Positions 25,492 to 35,014 of a stretch of 64,000 nt of DNA are shown in pieces; the first letter of the stretch is position 1, and each line of letters begins with the position of its first letter. A program made the position numbers and the translations under genes. Origin of the DNA: Winogradskyella ludwigii (GTDB lineage Bacteria > Bacteroidota > Bacteroidia > Flavobacteriales > Flavobacteriaceae); the NCBI RefSeq assembly GCF_013403985.1, contig NZ_JABFDF010000001.1, positions 868,001 through 932,000 of the forward strand, read 5' to 3'. The notes below the pieces were generated by a model, which did not search any database, was not told the origin of the DNA, and was given only the letters and a program-made list of their open reading frames with translations.

Positions 25492-26412
25492 ATGACACTT
25501 CAACAATTAGAATACATCATCGCTTTAGACACGTATCGGCATTTTGTAACTGCGGCAGAAAAATGTTTTGTAACGCAACCCACTATTACTATTCAGGTTA
25601 AAAAGTTAGAAGATGAAATTGGGTTTTTAATATTCGATAAGAGTAAGTCTCCTTTTAAACCTTCAGCTTTAGGTGAATTATTTATTAATAAGTCTAAAAT
25701 AATTTTACGAGAAGTTAATGAGTTAAAAAATATGGTGAGTACCGAATTAGATAGCTTAGTGGGCGAATATAAAATAGGCGTTTTACCAACGGTTTCACCT
25801 TATCTAATTCCTTTAATTTCAGGATCTTTTGCTGAAAAATATCCAGATACGATACTTATTATTGAAGAAATGCAGTCCGATCAAATTATCTCTGCATTAC
25901 AAAAAAGAGAAATTGATATTGGAATATTAGTAACACCACTTAATGAGCCTTTCATCAGAGAGATTAAATTGTACAATGAACCTTTTGTATTTTACGGACA
26001 GAAAGGAACATTTAAAGACAAGAAAGCGGTTTCTGCTAGTGAAATTGAAAACTTAGATAATTTGTGGCTTTTAAAAAATGGACATTGTTTTAGAAATCAG
26101 GTTTTAAATATTTGTTCGCAAAGCACAAACCCACAGAATATTCAATTTCAGAGTGGATCTATAGAAGCTTTAAAGAAAATGGTAGATAATTATGGTGGAT
26201 TTACTTTAGTCCCTGAAATGGCCATTAATAAAAACGACAGCGGACGCAATATTAATTTTACAGAGCCAAAACCGATACGCGAAGTAAGTTTAGCAGTACA
26301 TCATTCGTTTGCAAAAGATAGTTTAATTGATGCTTTAAGATTAGAAGTCTTAGAAAAAACACCTCCCAGTTTTATAAAAAACACTAGGTTTATAAAAATA
26401 AATTGGAAATAG
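25492..26412 (+). CDS. oxyR: OxyR-like LysR-family hydrogen peroxide regulator
   Basis: 306 residues. It has the LysR helix-turn-helix (LEYIIALDTYRHFVTAAEKCFVTQP) and a periplasmic-binding-like effector domain. The peroxide-sensing pair is visible at Cys199 and Cys208 (NGHCFRNQVLNIC), the same numbers as in Escherichia coli OxyR. It is divergent from the exported catalase, its most likely target. The 3' end converges with truB, 15 bp apart. Confidence 0.9.
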   Translation: MTLQQLEYIIALDTYRHFVTAAEKCFVTQPTITIQVKKLEDEIGFLIFDKSKSPFKPSALGELFINKSKIILREVNELKNMVSTELDSLVGEYKIGVLPTVSPYLIPLISGSFAEKYPDTILIIEEMQSDQIISALQKREIDIGILVTPLNEPFIREIKLYNEPFVFYGQKGTFKDKKAVSASEIENLDNLWLLKNGHCFRNQVLNICSQSTNPQNIQFQSGSIEALKKMVDNYGGFTLVPEMAINKNDSGRNINFTEPKPIREVSLAVHHSFAKDSLIDALRLEVLEKTPPSFIKNTRFIKINWK

Positions 26413-26427
26413 AAAACACGAAAAGCA

Positions 26428-27126
26428 TCAGTCTTTTGAAGGCAGTCCTTGAATAAAGTCTTCAGGTGTAAGTGCATCTTCAACTTTAAAATCACCAATA
26501 CGTGTACGACGCAATTCTGATAAGTGCCCACCCGATTTTAAAGCTTTTCCAAAATCGTTTGCCAAAGATCTGATGTAAGTTCCTTTGCTACAAACCACTC
26601 TAAATTTCAATTCTGAACCTGTGATTTCTGTGATTTCAAATTCTGTAATTTCAACTTGTCTTGGTTTAATTTCAACCTCCTCACCTGCTCTTGCAAATTC
26701 GTACAAACGTTTTCCATCTTTCTTAATGGCAGAAAACACAGGTGGATATTGTTCAATCTTACCAATAAATTGGGGAATTGTATCTTGAATTAATTCTTCG
26801 GAAATATGGTCTGTAGGGAACGTTTCATTAACTTCAGTTTCTAAATCAAAAGAAGGTGTTGTACTACCAATCACAAAAGTTCCGGTATATTCTTTTTCCT
26901 GACCTTGAAAAATATGGATTTCCTTGGTCATTTTACCAGTACAAATCACCAATAAACCTGTCGCTAATGGATCTAAAGTTCCGGCATGACCAACTTTAAT
27001 CTTCTTAATATCGAAAGCATGTCTAATTTCCCAGCGCAATTTATTAACCGCCTGAAAAGAGGTCCATGTTAACGGTTTGTCTATCAGTAAGACTTGTCCA
27101 CTTAAATAATCTTCTTTAGTTTTCAT
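26428..27126 (-). CDS. truB: tRNA pseudouridine-55 synthase
   Basis: 232 residues. The catalytic Asp lies in the motif VGHAGTLDPLATGLLVI, and the substrate-binding QYPPVFSAIKKDGKRLYEFAR and SKGTYIRSLANDFG segments are intact. It makes pseudouridine 55 in the T-loop of tRNAs. Its ATG directly abuts the uppP stop, so the genes are co-transcribed. Confidence 0.95.
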   Translation of the reverse strand: MKTKEDYLSGQVLLIDKPLTWTSFQAVNKLRWEIRHAFDIKKIKVGHAGTLDPLATGLLVICTGKMTKEIHIFQGQEKEYTGTFVIGSTTPSFDLETEVNETFPTDHISEELIQDTIPQFIGKIEQYPPVFSAIKKDGKRLYEFARAGEEVEIKPRQVEITEFEITEITGSELKFRVVCSKGTYIRSLANDFGKALKSGGHLSELRRTRIGDFKVEDALTPEDFIQGLPSKD

Positions 27127-27918
27127 TTATACGAGAGACCAAATTATAGCAATAACACCAACAACAACACAATAGATAGCAAAATAAGATAACTTACTTT
27201 TTTTCACTAAAGCAATCATCCAAGTACAGGCAAATAAACCGGCAACAAATGCAGCGATAAAACCAACACTTAAGGCTGTTATATTAGAACTATCATAAGT
27301 TAATTCGCCACCTAAAAGATCTTTTGCTATTTTACCAAAAATCAGAGGTACCACCATTAAAAATGAAAAACGAGCGGCTTTGGTTTTATCATTACCTAAT
27401 AAAACAGATGTAGAAATTGTAGCACCAGAGCGTGAAATTCCAGGCAACATTGCAATCGCTTGAGATATACCAATGATAAAAGCGTTAGAAAACGAAACTT
27501 TCTTTTGAGTATCCTTTGCTTTATCTGCTAAGAAAAGTAAAACGGCTGTAACAATAAGCATACAACCTACGAGTAAAATATTTCCATTAAAAAGTTGTTC
27601 TAATTCTTCTTCAAAAAATAAACCAACAATAACAGCTGGTATCATGGATAAAGCAATTTTTGAAATGAACTGAAGATCTTCATTCCATTCAAATTTTAAA
27701 ATACCTTTTATAATATCTAAAATATCTTTTCTGAAAATAACCATAGTACTCAATGCTGTAGCAAAGTGAAGTACTACAGTAAACAATAAGCTTTCTTTAG
27801 GTAAAGATTCGTCGCCAAGAATGGCTTTTCCAATTTCCAAGTGACCACTAGACGATACTGGTAAAAACTCAGTAAGACCTTGAATGATTCCTAAAATAAT
27901 AGCGTCTATAATTTCCAT
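27127..27918 (-). CDS. uppP: Undecaprenyl-diphosphate phosphatase
   Basis: 263 residues, about eight membrane helices. The BacA signatures GLTEFLPVSSSGHLEI (near residue 15) and LPGISRSGATIS are present. It recycles the lipid carrier of peptidoglycan synthesis at the inner membrane. Two perfect -7 boxes lie just upstream, so it has its own promoter despite sitting next to an apparently inserted gene block. It is upstream of truB in one transcript. Confidence 0.95.
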   Translation of the reverse strand: MEIIDAIILGIIQGLTEFLPVSSSGHLEIGKAILGDESLPKESLLFTVVLHFATALSTMVIFRKDILDIIKGILKFEWNEDLQFISKIALSMIPAVIVGLFFEEELEQLFNGNILLVGCMLIVTAVLLFLADKAKDTQKKVSFSNAFIIGISQAIAMLPGISRSGATISTSVLLGNDKTKAARFSFLMVVPLIFGKIAKDLLGGELTYDSSNITALSVGFIAAFVAGLFACTWMIALVKKSKLSYFAIYCVVVGVIAIIWSLV

Positions 27919-27952
27919 GAAGCAAAAATATCAATTAAGTGCAGATACATGG

Positions 27953-27985
27953 CAAAAATAAGTAAAATGCGTGTTATTTATCAAA
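27953..27985 (-). promoter_or_regulatory. Promoter of uppP-truB
   Basis: On the minus strand TTTG (27985-27982), a 21-bp spacer, and TATTTTTG (27960-27953) match both boxes. A second -7 box TATTTTTG lies at 27930-27923, only four bases from the ATG. The -33 box overlaps the lacI stop codon region. Confidence 0.6.
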
Positions 27986-29003
27986 CTATAAACGTTGAGT
28001 TCCTAATAATTAAATTGCTTCGTATTTCTATCGTTTTATTTATATGCGAATCGGTATGATTATTTATTTCTTCAATTAAATACTTAACGGAAGTCGCACC
28101 AATTTTTTGTCCTGGCTGATCAACGGTTGTTAGCTTAGGTTCTATAATCGTAGAATTTAAAGAATTACTGAAACCTACAACAGCAATCTCTTCAGGGATT
28201 TTTACATTAAGTTTCTTTAGTGTTTTAATGACACCAATTGCAGCACTATCTGTGATAGCAAATATGGCATCGGGCTTTTGCTTTAAGCTCATTAAAACAT
28301 TTGTCATGCGCTTTCCCTGAATTATTGAAATGTCGTCTACACTCAATATAATTTTTTCATCAATAGGTAAATTATGTTCTTTTAAGGCTCTTAAATAACC
28401 TTCAAATCGCTTTTCAGAATTATAAGAAAATTCAGATTCCTTAATTATAGCAATTCTCTTTTTTCCAATATTTATAAGATGTTCTACAGCATTATAAGCA
28501 GCTTCCTCTTCATTAATAACCACTTGAGTACAGGGTATTTTATTAGATGCTTTATCAAATAGAATTAATGGAAGTGTATTCATTAATTTTAAAATTGAAC
28601 TAATATCTCTCGTCATTTTTGATATTGACATTAAAACACCATCTACACCAAATTGAATCATAGTATTAAGCATTTCAGTTTGTTTATCGACATCATTATT
28701 AGATTCTGAAATAATAACACGATAGCCATGAAGGGAAGCTTCTTCTACGATTCCTCTTATTAATGTGGTTGTGAAATAATGTGTAATATTAGGTACAATA
28801 ACACCAATAATATTTGTTTTATGAGCTCTAAACCCTTTCGCAAAAATATTGGGAATGTAATTTAAATCCGAAGCCAACTGCTTCACTCTTTTTTTTGTCG
28901 TTTCACTTATATCTTGATGGTCATTTAGAGCTCTAGATACCGTAGAAATAGATAATTGGAGTTTTTCTGCAATCTCTTTTAGGGTTGTAATCTTACTTTT
29001 CAT
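27981..29003 (-). CDS. LacI-family transcriptional regulator of the glycoside locus
   Basis: 340 residues. The N-terminal LacI helix-turn-helix with hinge is complete (TLKEIAEKLQLSISTVSRALN, then YIPNIFAKGFRAHKTNIIGVIVP). The ligand domain is a periplasmic-binding-protein type with FGVDGVLMS and AVVGFSNS. It is divergent from the TonB receptor, and tandem palindromic sites lie between them. It likely represses the receptor-hydrolase-symporter-kinase genes until a sugar or glycoside binds. A role as activator cannot be excluded, since LacI proteins in Bacteroidota can do both. Confidence 0.9.
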   Translation of the reverse strand: MKSKITTLKEIAEKLQLSISTVSRALNDHQDISETTKKRVKQLASDLNYIPNIFAKGFRAHKTNIIGVIVPNITHYFTTTLIRGIVEEASLHGYRVIISESNNDVDKQTEMLNTMIQFGVDGVLMSISKMTRDISSILKLMNTLPLILFDKASNKIPCTQVVINEEEAAYNAVEHLINIGKKRIAIIKESEFSYNSEKRFEGYLRALKEHNLPIDEKIILSVDDISIIQGKRMTNVLMSLKQKPDAIFAITDSAAIGVIKTLKKLNVKIPEEIAVVGFSNSLNSTIIEPKLTTVDQPGQKIGATSVKYLIEEINNHTDSHINKTIEIRSNLIIRNSTFIV

Positions 29004-29018
29004 CTAATTATAGCTTTC

Positions 29019-29042
29019 GCAAACGTTACCGCAAACGTTTGC
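29019..29042. promoter_or_regulatory. Tandem LacI-type operators
   Basis: GCAAACGTTTGC at 29031-29042 is a perfect 12-bp palindrome centred on CG, the standard LacI-family pattern. It is directly preceded by GCAAACGTTACC (29019-29030), a second site of the same phase. They lie 15 bp from the lacI start codon and 82 bp from the receptor ATG. Confidence 0.75.
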
Positions 29043-29123
29043 ATGGTAATTTCGTAATATTTATTACACAAACTTAACAATTTGATAATAAATTTACCCT
29101 ATAAACAACAAAACTATAAATCA

Positions 29124-31790
29124 ATGAAAAAATCTCTACTAGCATTTGCACTTTTTATAAGTGCATTTACTGCTTTTTCGCAAACACAAATTAGCGGAAA
29201 AGTCACTGATGCATCTGGTATGCCAATTATGGGTACCAATGTTATTATTAAAGGAAGCACTTCTGGTGCAATAACTGATTTTGATGGTAAATTTACTTTT
29301 ACTACAACTTTATCAGGAGAACACATTATTCAAATCTCTTATGTAGGATTTGAAACTTTTGAAAAAACAATTAATTGCGATGGTAGTCCTGTTACAATCG
29401 ACGCTGTTTTAACTGAAGGAGGAAATGCTTTAGATACGGTTGTACTTACAGCATCTTCTACGTTTAGATCCCAAAAAGACACACCAATGTCTATCAGTTC
29501 TGTAAAGCAAAAAGAAATCACAAAACTTTCTGCAAATAGCCAAGCTGATATTTTAAGAAGTATTCCGGGAATTACTGCAGAAGGTGGTGGTGGTGAAACA
29601 GCAACTAATTTATTTGTTAGAGGTTTGCCTTCTGGTGGACAATACGTTTTTAATCCGCTTCAATATGATGGTATGCCTTTAATGAGCACATTTGGATTAA
29701 ATTCCTCTGCTCATGATGTTTACGCACGTCCAGATATTGGGTTTAAAGGTGTAGAATTTGTAAGAGGTGGTGCTGCCGTACTTTATGGTGCTGGTTCTGT
29801 TGCTGGTATTATTAATTATACAAGTAAGACAGGAGATACTAATGAAGAAAACATTATCAACCTAGAATATGGTACTAATGGCAGGTTAAAAACAGATTTT
29901 TACACGGGTGGAAAATTAGGAGGAGAAGACTCCAACACCTACTATGCTTTAACTGGATTTGTAAGAAAAGATAATGGACCAATTGATACAGGTTTAGATA
30001 CTAGAGGATTTCAGTTAAGAGCGAATATTAAGAAAAAATTTGATAATGGTTCTTTTACCATCCATGGTCAATTTATTAATGATAGAGCTCAGTTTTTCAT
30101 GCCGCTTCCTTTAGATGGTGGTTCTAGAGAACGTCTTGCTGGTAACGATGGAGACGATGTTGAATCGTTGTTGTCTGGAGAATTAGCAAACACGTCATTT
30201 TTAACGCCAGGTGGTGCCTATGAAAGCCCAATTGACGATGGTGTTTATACAAAAGGTGGATACCTTTTAGCCGATTTTGACTATAATTTAAGTGATAATC
30301 TAAGATTTAAATCAAAAGTAAAATACGCCAATTACCAACATAATTTTGCGCTATACGTTGGTGGTGATGGTAATTACGGAAACCCAATTACAATTTCAGA
30401 TTATATAGAGGCCGTGGCACCTGGAAATACAGGATTTAGTGCAACGTACCAAGGTGGTTCTGGAGGTGAGATTAATGGTAACGATTTAGTCGTAGAAAAC
30501 TTACATATAGATAGGTTAAGACCTATGACAGATTATTCTGGTGAAGCTAGCTTAATTCTAAATTCAGATAACGGAAATCACACGTACACAGTTGGTACTT
30601 TTTTAGCGAGAACAGAAGCTGAAGATGTTAATTATCAATACAGAGTCTTGTCTGAATTTAATAATAATCCGCGATTAGTAAATTTAAATTATGCTGATGC
30701 TACTGGAGGAAACGTAGTCTATTCAACAGGTGGTTTATACAATAGAATAGGAATGACTTCTAATAATTTTTTAGAACAAAGTAGAACCGCTTTTTATATT
30801 ACTGATGAAATGGTTTTTGACAAATGGCGTTTTGATGTTGGCTTACGTATAGAATCAACTAAAGGAACATTTAGAAAAGGTAATGTTACGGAGAGTCAAG
30901 TTTATACTGATGGTGACTTAACAAGTGAATTGCAAAATGTTCGTTTTTCAGATGGTACATTTACAACAGGAGAGATTGAAGCAACAGATTGGGCTTTATC
31001 ATTAGCAGGTTTATATGAGTTAACAGAAGTTACCAACTTATACGCTAATTTCTCAAGAGGATTTTTCTTTCCTCAACAACGTGGTTTTGCTCCAACACCA
31101 GGAATAAGAGAGACAAACTATGAAGCAGAAACGATTATTCAAGGAGAAGTAGGTGCTAAATTTGGTACGTCGAAATTCTCAGGTTCTGCTGCAGTATATT
31201 ATGTAGGATTAAGTGATCGTATTCGTATTGATCAAGCGATTGTTAGTGGAGAATTAGTAGACCAAGGACGTAGCGAACAGTCTACAAAAACGATAGGTTT
31301 AGAAGCTACAGGAAACTACAGATTTACTGATTATTTATCTGCAAATGCGACAATTACTTATCAAGATCATGAAATCTCTACAAACCAAACGGAAGATTTA
31401 GTTAACGGAGGTATTGTAACTATCAATGAAGGTAACGAAATAGGAAGACAACCAAACATCTTAGGATCAATTGGTTTAAACTACGATAACCGTAAGCTAG
31501 ATGCTAATTTCACCTTAAACCATACTGGAGCAAAATTCACTGATGATTCTAACAATGTAGAATTAGACGCTATAACAATTGCTAGAATTGGTGCTGGTTA
31601 TACTTTTGAAACAGAAGGTAACAATAGCCTTAGAGTTGGATTTTCAGTATTCAACCTATTTGATAGTGCTGGACTTACAGAAGGGAATCCTAGAGCAGGT
31701 ATTTCTGGTCAATCTGGTGATGGAGATTTTTTCGTTGGACGCCCAATTCTACCAAGACGATTTTTCCTAACAACAACATTTAATTTTTAA
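29124..31790 (+). CDS. TonB-dependent receptor of the glycosylglycerate locus
   Basis: About 888 residues from the ATG at 29124; an upstream in-frame ATG at 29082 precedes a poor signal peptide, and this one gives a good Sec signal (LLAFALFISAFTAFS). A carboxypeptidase-regulatory-like domain (residues 22-105, GKVTDASGMPIMGTNVIIKG) is followed by a plug (FVRGLPSGGQYVFNPLQYDG) and barrel, ending in FNF. No SusD gene is present, which is unusual for polysaccharide receptors and suits a small substrate. Divergent from lacI. Confidence 0.88.
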   Translation: MKKSLLAFALFISAFTAFSQTQISGKVTDASGMPIMGTNVIIKGSTSGAITDFDGKFTFTTTLSGEHIIQISYVGFETFEKTINCDGSPVTIDAVLTEGGNALDTVVLTASSTFRSQKDTPMSISSVKQKEITKLSANSQADILRSIPGITAEGGGGETATNLFVRGLPSGGQYVFNPLQYDGMPLMSTFGLNSSAHDVYARPDIGFKGVEFVRGGAAVLYGAGSVAGIINYTSKTGDTNEENIINLEYGTNGRLKTDFYTGGKLGGEDSNTYYALTGFVRKDNGPIDTGLDTRGFQLRANIKKKFDNGSFTIHGQFINDRAQFFMPLPLDGGSRERLAGNDGDDVESLLSGELANTSFLTPGGAYESPIDDGVYTKGGYLLADFDYNLSDNLRFKSKVKYANYQHNFALYVGGDGNYGNPITISDYIEAVAPGNTGFSATYQGGSGGEINGNDLVVENLHIDRLRPMTDYSGEASLILNSDNGNHTYTVGTFLARTEAEDVNYQYRVLSEFNNNPRLVNLNYADATGGNVVYSTGGLYNRIGMTSNNFLEQSRTAFYITDEMVFDKWRFDVGLRIESTKGTFRKGNVTESQVYTDGDLTSELQNVRFSDGTFTTGEIEATDWALSLAGLYELTEVTNLYANFSRGFFFPQQRGFAPTPGIRETNYEAETIIQGEVGAKFGTSKFSGSAAVYYVGLSDRIRIDQAIVSGELVDQGRSEQSTKTIGLEATGNYRFTDYLSANATITYQDHEISTNQTEDLVNGGIVTINEGNEIGRQPNILGSIGLNYDNRKLDANFTLNHTGAKFTDDSNNVELDAITIARIGAGYTFETEGNNSLRVGFSVFNLFDSAGLTEGNPRAGISGQSGDGDFFVGRPILPRRFFLTTTFNF

Positions 31791-31805
31791 ATAATAATTA
31801 ATACA

Positions 31806-31846
31806 GAAAGCATTGACAAACTATATTGTGTCAATGCTTTCTTTTA
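31806..31846 (+). terminator. Terminator-like hairpin inside the glycoside operon
   Basis: A perfect 13-bp stem (GAAAGCATTGACA at 31806-31818 with 31829-31841), a 10-nt loop, and a short T-rich tail lie between the receptor stop and the hydrolase ATG. Its position suggests partial termination, giving more receptor than downstream enzymes. It also excludes the earlier in-frame start at 31813. Confidence 0.6.
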
Positions 31847-31863
31847 TATCTCAAATATCTATC

Positions 31864-33180
31864 ATGACAAATAATGATTTAATTAAAAAAGCCGAAACTG
31901 TTCTTAATAACAACTTTAAAGAAGACAAAGGGTTTACTATTCCTTGTGAAGGTTTATACCCTTTTCAATGGAATTGGGATTCTGGTTTTATTGCCATAGG
32001 CCAAGCGCATTACGATACCACTAAAGCAAAACGAGAAATCGAAGCGTTATTAAGCGCACAATGGGAAAATGGATTTATACCACACATCGTTTTTCATAAT
32101 GATAGTGACACTTATTTTCCTGGTCCCGATTTTCATCTTTCTAAACTACACCCTTTAGCTTCAAAAAGCCATAGAACTACAGGAATGACACAACCTCCTG
32201 TTCTCGGTTTTGTTCTAAAAGAAATCTATGATATTATAGATGACAAAGAAGACATATTAAATTTCATAAAACTTAATATTGATAAGGTTTATCATAATCA
32301 CGAGCATTTTTACACACATAGAGATCCTAACAAAGAAGGTTTAGTTTACATATACCACAATTGGGAATCTGGTACAGATAACTCTCCTATTTGGGATGAT
32401 ATTTGGGAGACTATGGATCCTCCAAAATATAAATTTGAACGTAGAGACACTACTCATGTTGATGCCGCTCAAAGACCTACAAATAGAGAATACGATTACT
32501 ATCTACATCTTATAGAAATTGCTAAAGCACACAATTATGATGATGCTAAAATTGCTGAGTTATCTCCATTTTTAGTTCAAGACCCATTGTTTAATACCAT
32601 GCTTATAAAGTCTAATGCGGCTTTAATTGAGCTTTATGAATTGATTGGGAATTCTGAAGATAAAATAAAAACATTAAAGCAATGGCAAACTAAAGCTATA
32701 AAACGATTTAATGAAAAATTATATAATGAAAAACTTGGTGCTTACGTACACTACGATCTTAGAAACGAAAAACAATTAGAGCATATATCATCATCGTCAT
32801 TTACTCCATTGTTTGCAGGTATACCTAGTAAAGAAAGAGCAAATATCCTTGTAAAAACACTGATGGATAAATTTGGTACTGATGACAAATACTTATGCGC
32901 ATCTTTTGATCCAGAAAGTGATCGATTTAATCCTAAAAAATATTGGAGAGGCCCTGTTTGGATTAACCTCAACTGGATACTTTATAGAGGTTTAAAATCT
33001 AATGGCTTTGATGCTATTGCAACTCGTGTAAAGGAAGAATCTATTTCATTAATAAAGCAATATGGTTTTTATGAATATTTCGATCCTAGAAAAGAGGTTA
33101 AAGACAATGCAGGTTATGGAGGTAATAACTTTTCATGGAGTGCCGCTTTACTTATCGATTTACTTAAATCTGAAATTTAA
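31864..33180 (+). CDS. MGH-type glycoside hydrolase (GH63-like), probable glycosylglycerate hydrolase
   Basis: 438 residues from the ATG at 31864, with no signal peptide, so cytoplasmic. An (alpha/alpha)6-barrel protein with FQWNWDSGFIAIG, WESGTDNSPIWDD (candidate acid Asp172), YWRGPVWINLNW and FYEYFDPR (candidate base Glu404). These fit the small MGH1-type enzymes related to GH63 mannosyl- and glucosylglycerate hydrolases, and more distantly trehalases. The downstream glycerate kinase is the best clue that the aglycone is D-glycerate. Trehalose or another alpha-glycoside is the alternative. Confidence 0.75.
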   Translation: MTNNDLIKKAETVLNNNFKEDKGFTIPCEGLYPFQWNWDSGFIAIGQAHYDTTKAKREIEALLSAQWENGFIPHIVFHNDSDTYFPGPDFHLSKLHPLASKSHRTTGMTQPPVLGFVLKEIYDIIDDKEDILNFIKLNIDKVYHNHEHFYTHRDPNKEGLVYIYHNWESGTDNSPIWDDIWETMDPPKYKFERRDTTHVDAAQRPTNREYDYYLHLIEIAKAHNYDDAKIAELSPFLVQDPLFNTMLIKSNAALIELYELIGNSEDKIKTLKQWQTKAIKRFNEKLYNEKLGAYVHYDLRNEKQLEHISSSSFTPLFAGIPSKERANILVKTLMDKFGTDDKYLCASFDPESDRFNPKKYWRGPVWINLNWILYRGLKSNGFDAIATRVKEESISLIKQYGFYEYFDPRKEVKDNAGYGGNNFSWSAALLIDLLKSEI

Positions 33181-33203
33181 TTCCATTAAAAAACATTTCT
33201 GAG

Positions 33204-33239
33204 TATTAATGGCATAAGAACAACTTATGCCATATTAAT
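33204..33239 (+). other. Intergenic hairpin between hydrolase and symporter genes
   Basis: ATTAAT plus GGCATAAG (33205-33218) pairs with CTTATGCC and ATTAAT (33224-33239) with a 2-nt bulge. No T run follows, so it is more likely an mRNA-stabilising or processing hairpin than a terminator. Confidence 0.45.
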
Positions 33240-33298
33240 GCGTATTTTAAAAGGCGATTGGAAACATTCGGTTAGAATACAATTAAACATAAATTAAC

Positions 33299-35005
33299 AT
33301 GAATTGGCTAGATTATACAATAATTGCCGTTTATCTCGTAGGCTTTATAGCTATGGGTTATTTCTTTAAAGAGAATAAAAATTCAAAAGATTATTTTCTA
33401 GGAGGTAAGAGCCTTGGTTGGTTTCCTTTGAGTTTATCTACAATGGCAACTCAATTATCAGCTATTAGTTTTATTTCTGCACCAGCTTTTGTTGGTCTTA
33501 AAGCCAATGGTGGAATGAAATGGTTAACGTTTGAGTTTGGCGTGCCATTAGCGATGATTGGAATCATGTTTTTTATAATTCCACCTTTATACAAATCAGG
33601 AATTGTAAGTATTTATGAATACTTAGAACGTCGTTTTTCAAAATCTACAAGAAAATTAATTAGTGTCGTTTTTCAAATAAGTCGTGCGCTAGGAACAGGA
33701 GTTATGGTATTTACCATGGCTTTAATTATACAATCTGTAGTTGGTATAAGTTTTCATTGGACTTTACTAATAATAAGTGTTGTAACCTTAGTTTACTCCT
33801 ATCAAGGCGGTATGAAAGCTGTAGTTTGGGGAGATGCTATTCAGATGATAATTTTATTTTCTGGCTTAATTATATGTTTAATTATAGGCTATTCTTTATT
33901 GAAAGACACTGGAACGTTTAAAGGTTTTGATCCTGAACGACTTCAAGTAATCGACTTTTCTAATCTAGGATTCTTTGATGGAGAGGAATATGGTTTTTGG
34001 CCAATGCTTTTAGGTGGTTTCTTTTTGTATTTATCATATTACGGTACAGATCAAACACAAGCACAACGCTTACTTTCTGCGAAAGATGAAGGTACCATTA
34101 GAAAGTTATTGTTAGCCAATGGTTTATTACGGTTTCCTGTAGTTCTCGTTTACAGTATAATGGGATTAATTATTGGATATCTGGTAAGTAATGTTCCTGA
34201 TTTTTATGAAAGTATAAGAGAAACAACACGTATTTATTTTCCTGCAGAATATGCAAAATCAGGTATTAAACCAGATCTAATGGTGCCTGTTTTTATTACT
34301 AAATATTTACCAAACGGCCTTATAGGAATTCTAATGGTAGGCATTATGTCTGCTGCAATGTCTTCATTAAGTTCTACCATTAATTCATTGAGCGCAGTAA
34401 CGATTGAAGACTTCTTTAATAGTGGAGAAAAAAAACTTTCCGAAAAAAAATACATGCTTTTATCTAAAGGTTTAGTTGTGTTTTGGGGAGTTATATGTAT
34501 TATGGCAGCTTACCTTTTTGGTAATAGTGAAAGCACCGTTATCGAACTCATCAATGCTATTTCATCTTTATTTTACGGACCAATATTAGCAGCCTTTGTT
34601 ATTGCTATCTTTTTAAAGAAAGTAAATCATATTGGTATGAATGCAGCCATAATAACAGCTGTAGTTGTAAATCTTGTCTTTAAATATTTACCCGAATTAG
34701 TATACCTTTTTAATCAAGGCCATTTCTACTCTGGCGACGTTTCATTACATGCAGCCTTAGCAGAACTAGGCATCCATAATATTCCAAATTTATTTTGGAT
34801 TTGGTATAACTTAACTGGTTTTGTAATAGCATTAGTAGTTGCTGTAATTGTAAGTAAATTAACTCCTAAAACACCTGCTAAGCAAATGGAACTGTCGTAT
34901 ACATTTCACACTAAAGACTTATTAAAGAAAGAGAGTATTATATTAATGGTCTTTTTTGTGCTCATTATTGTAGTTAGTTATTTTCTTCCAAACCTATTAA
35001 GTTAG
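33299..35005 (+). CDS. Sodium:solute symporter (SSS family)
   Basis: 568 residues with about 14 membrane helices and the SSS signatures DYFLGGKSLGWFPLSLS near the start and GIMSAAMSSLSSTINS (the Na2-site helix). It imports an organic solute with sodium across the inner membrane. Position between the hydrolase and glycerate kinase, after a TonB receptor, makes the intact glycoside the likely cargo because the hydrolase is cytoplasmic. The start is the first ATG after the hairpin at 33204. Confidence 0.9.
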   Translation: MNWLDYTIIAVYLVGFIAMGYFFKENKNSKDYFLGGKSLGWFPLSLSTMATQLSAISFISAPAFVGLKANGGMKWLTFEFGVPLAMIGIMFFIIPPLYKSGIVSIYEYLERRFSKSTRKLISVVFQISRALGTGVMVFTMALIIQSVVGISFHWTLLIISVVTLVYSYQGGMKAVVWGDAIQMIILFSGLIICLIIGYSLLKDTGTFKGFDPERLQVIDFSNLGFFDGEEYGFWPMLLGGFFLYLSYYGTDQTQAQRLLSAKDEGTIRKLLLANGLLRFPVVLVYSIMGLIIGYLVSNVPDFYESIRETTRIYFPAEYAKSGIKPDLMVPVFITKYLPNGLIGILMVGIMSAAMSSLSSTINSLSAVTIEDFFNSGEKKLSEKKYMLLSKGLVVFWGVICIMAAYLFGNSESTVIELINAISSLFYGPILAAFVIAIFLKKVNHIGMNAAIITAVVVNLVFKYLPELVYLFNQGHFYSGDVSLHAALAELGIHNIPNLFWIWYNLTGFVIALVVAVIVSKLTPKTPAKQMELSYTFHTKDLLKKESIILMVFFVLIIVVSYFLPNLLS

Positions 35006-35014
35006 ATTTATTTC

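Noticed and set aside
29124..33180. Polysaccharide utilisation locus (SusC/SusD type)
   Set aside because: No SusD gene, no secreted glycosidases, and a cytoplasmic hydrolase with glycerate kinase point to a small glycoside instead.
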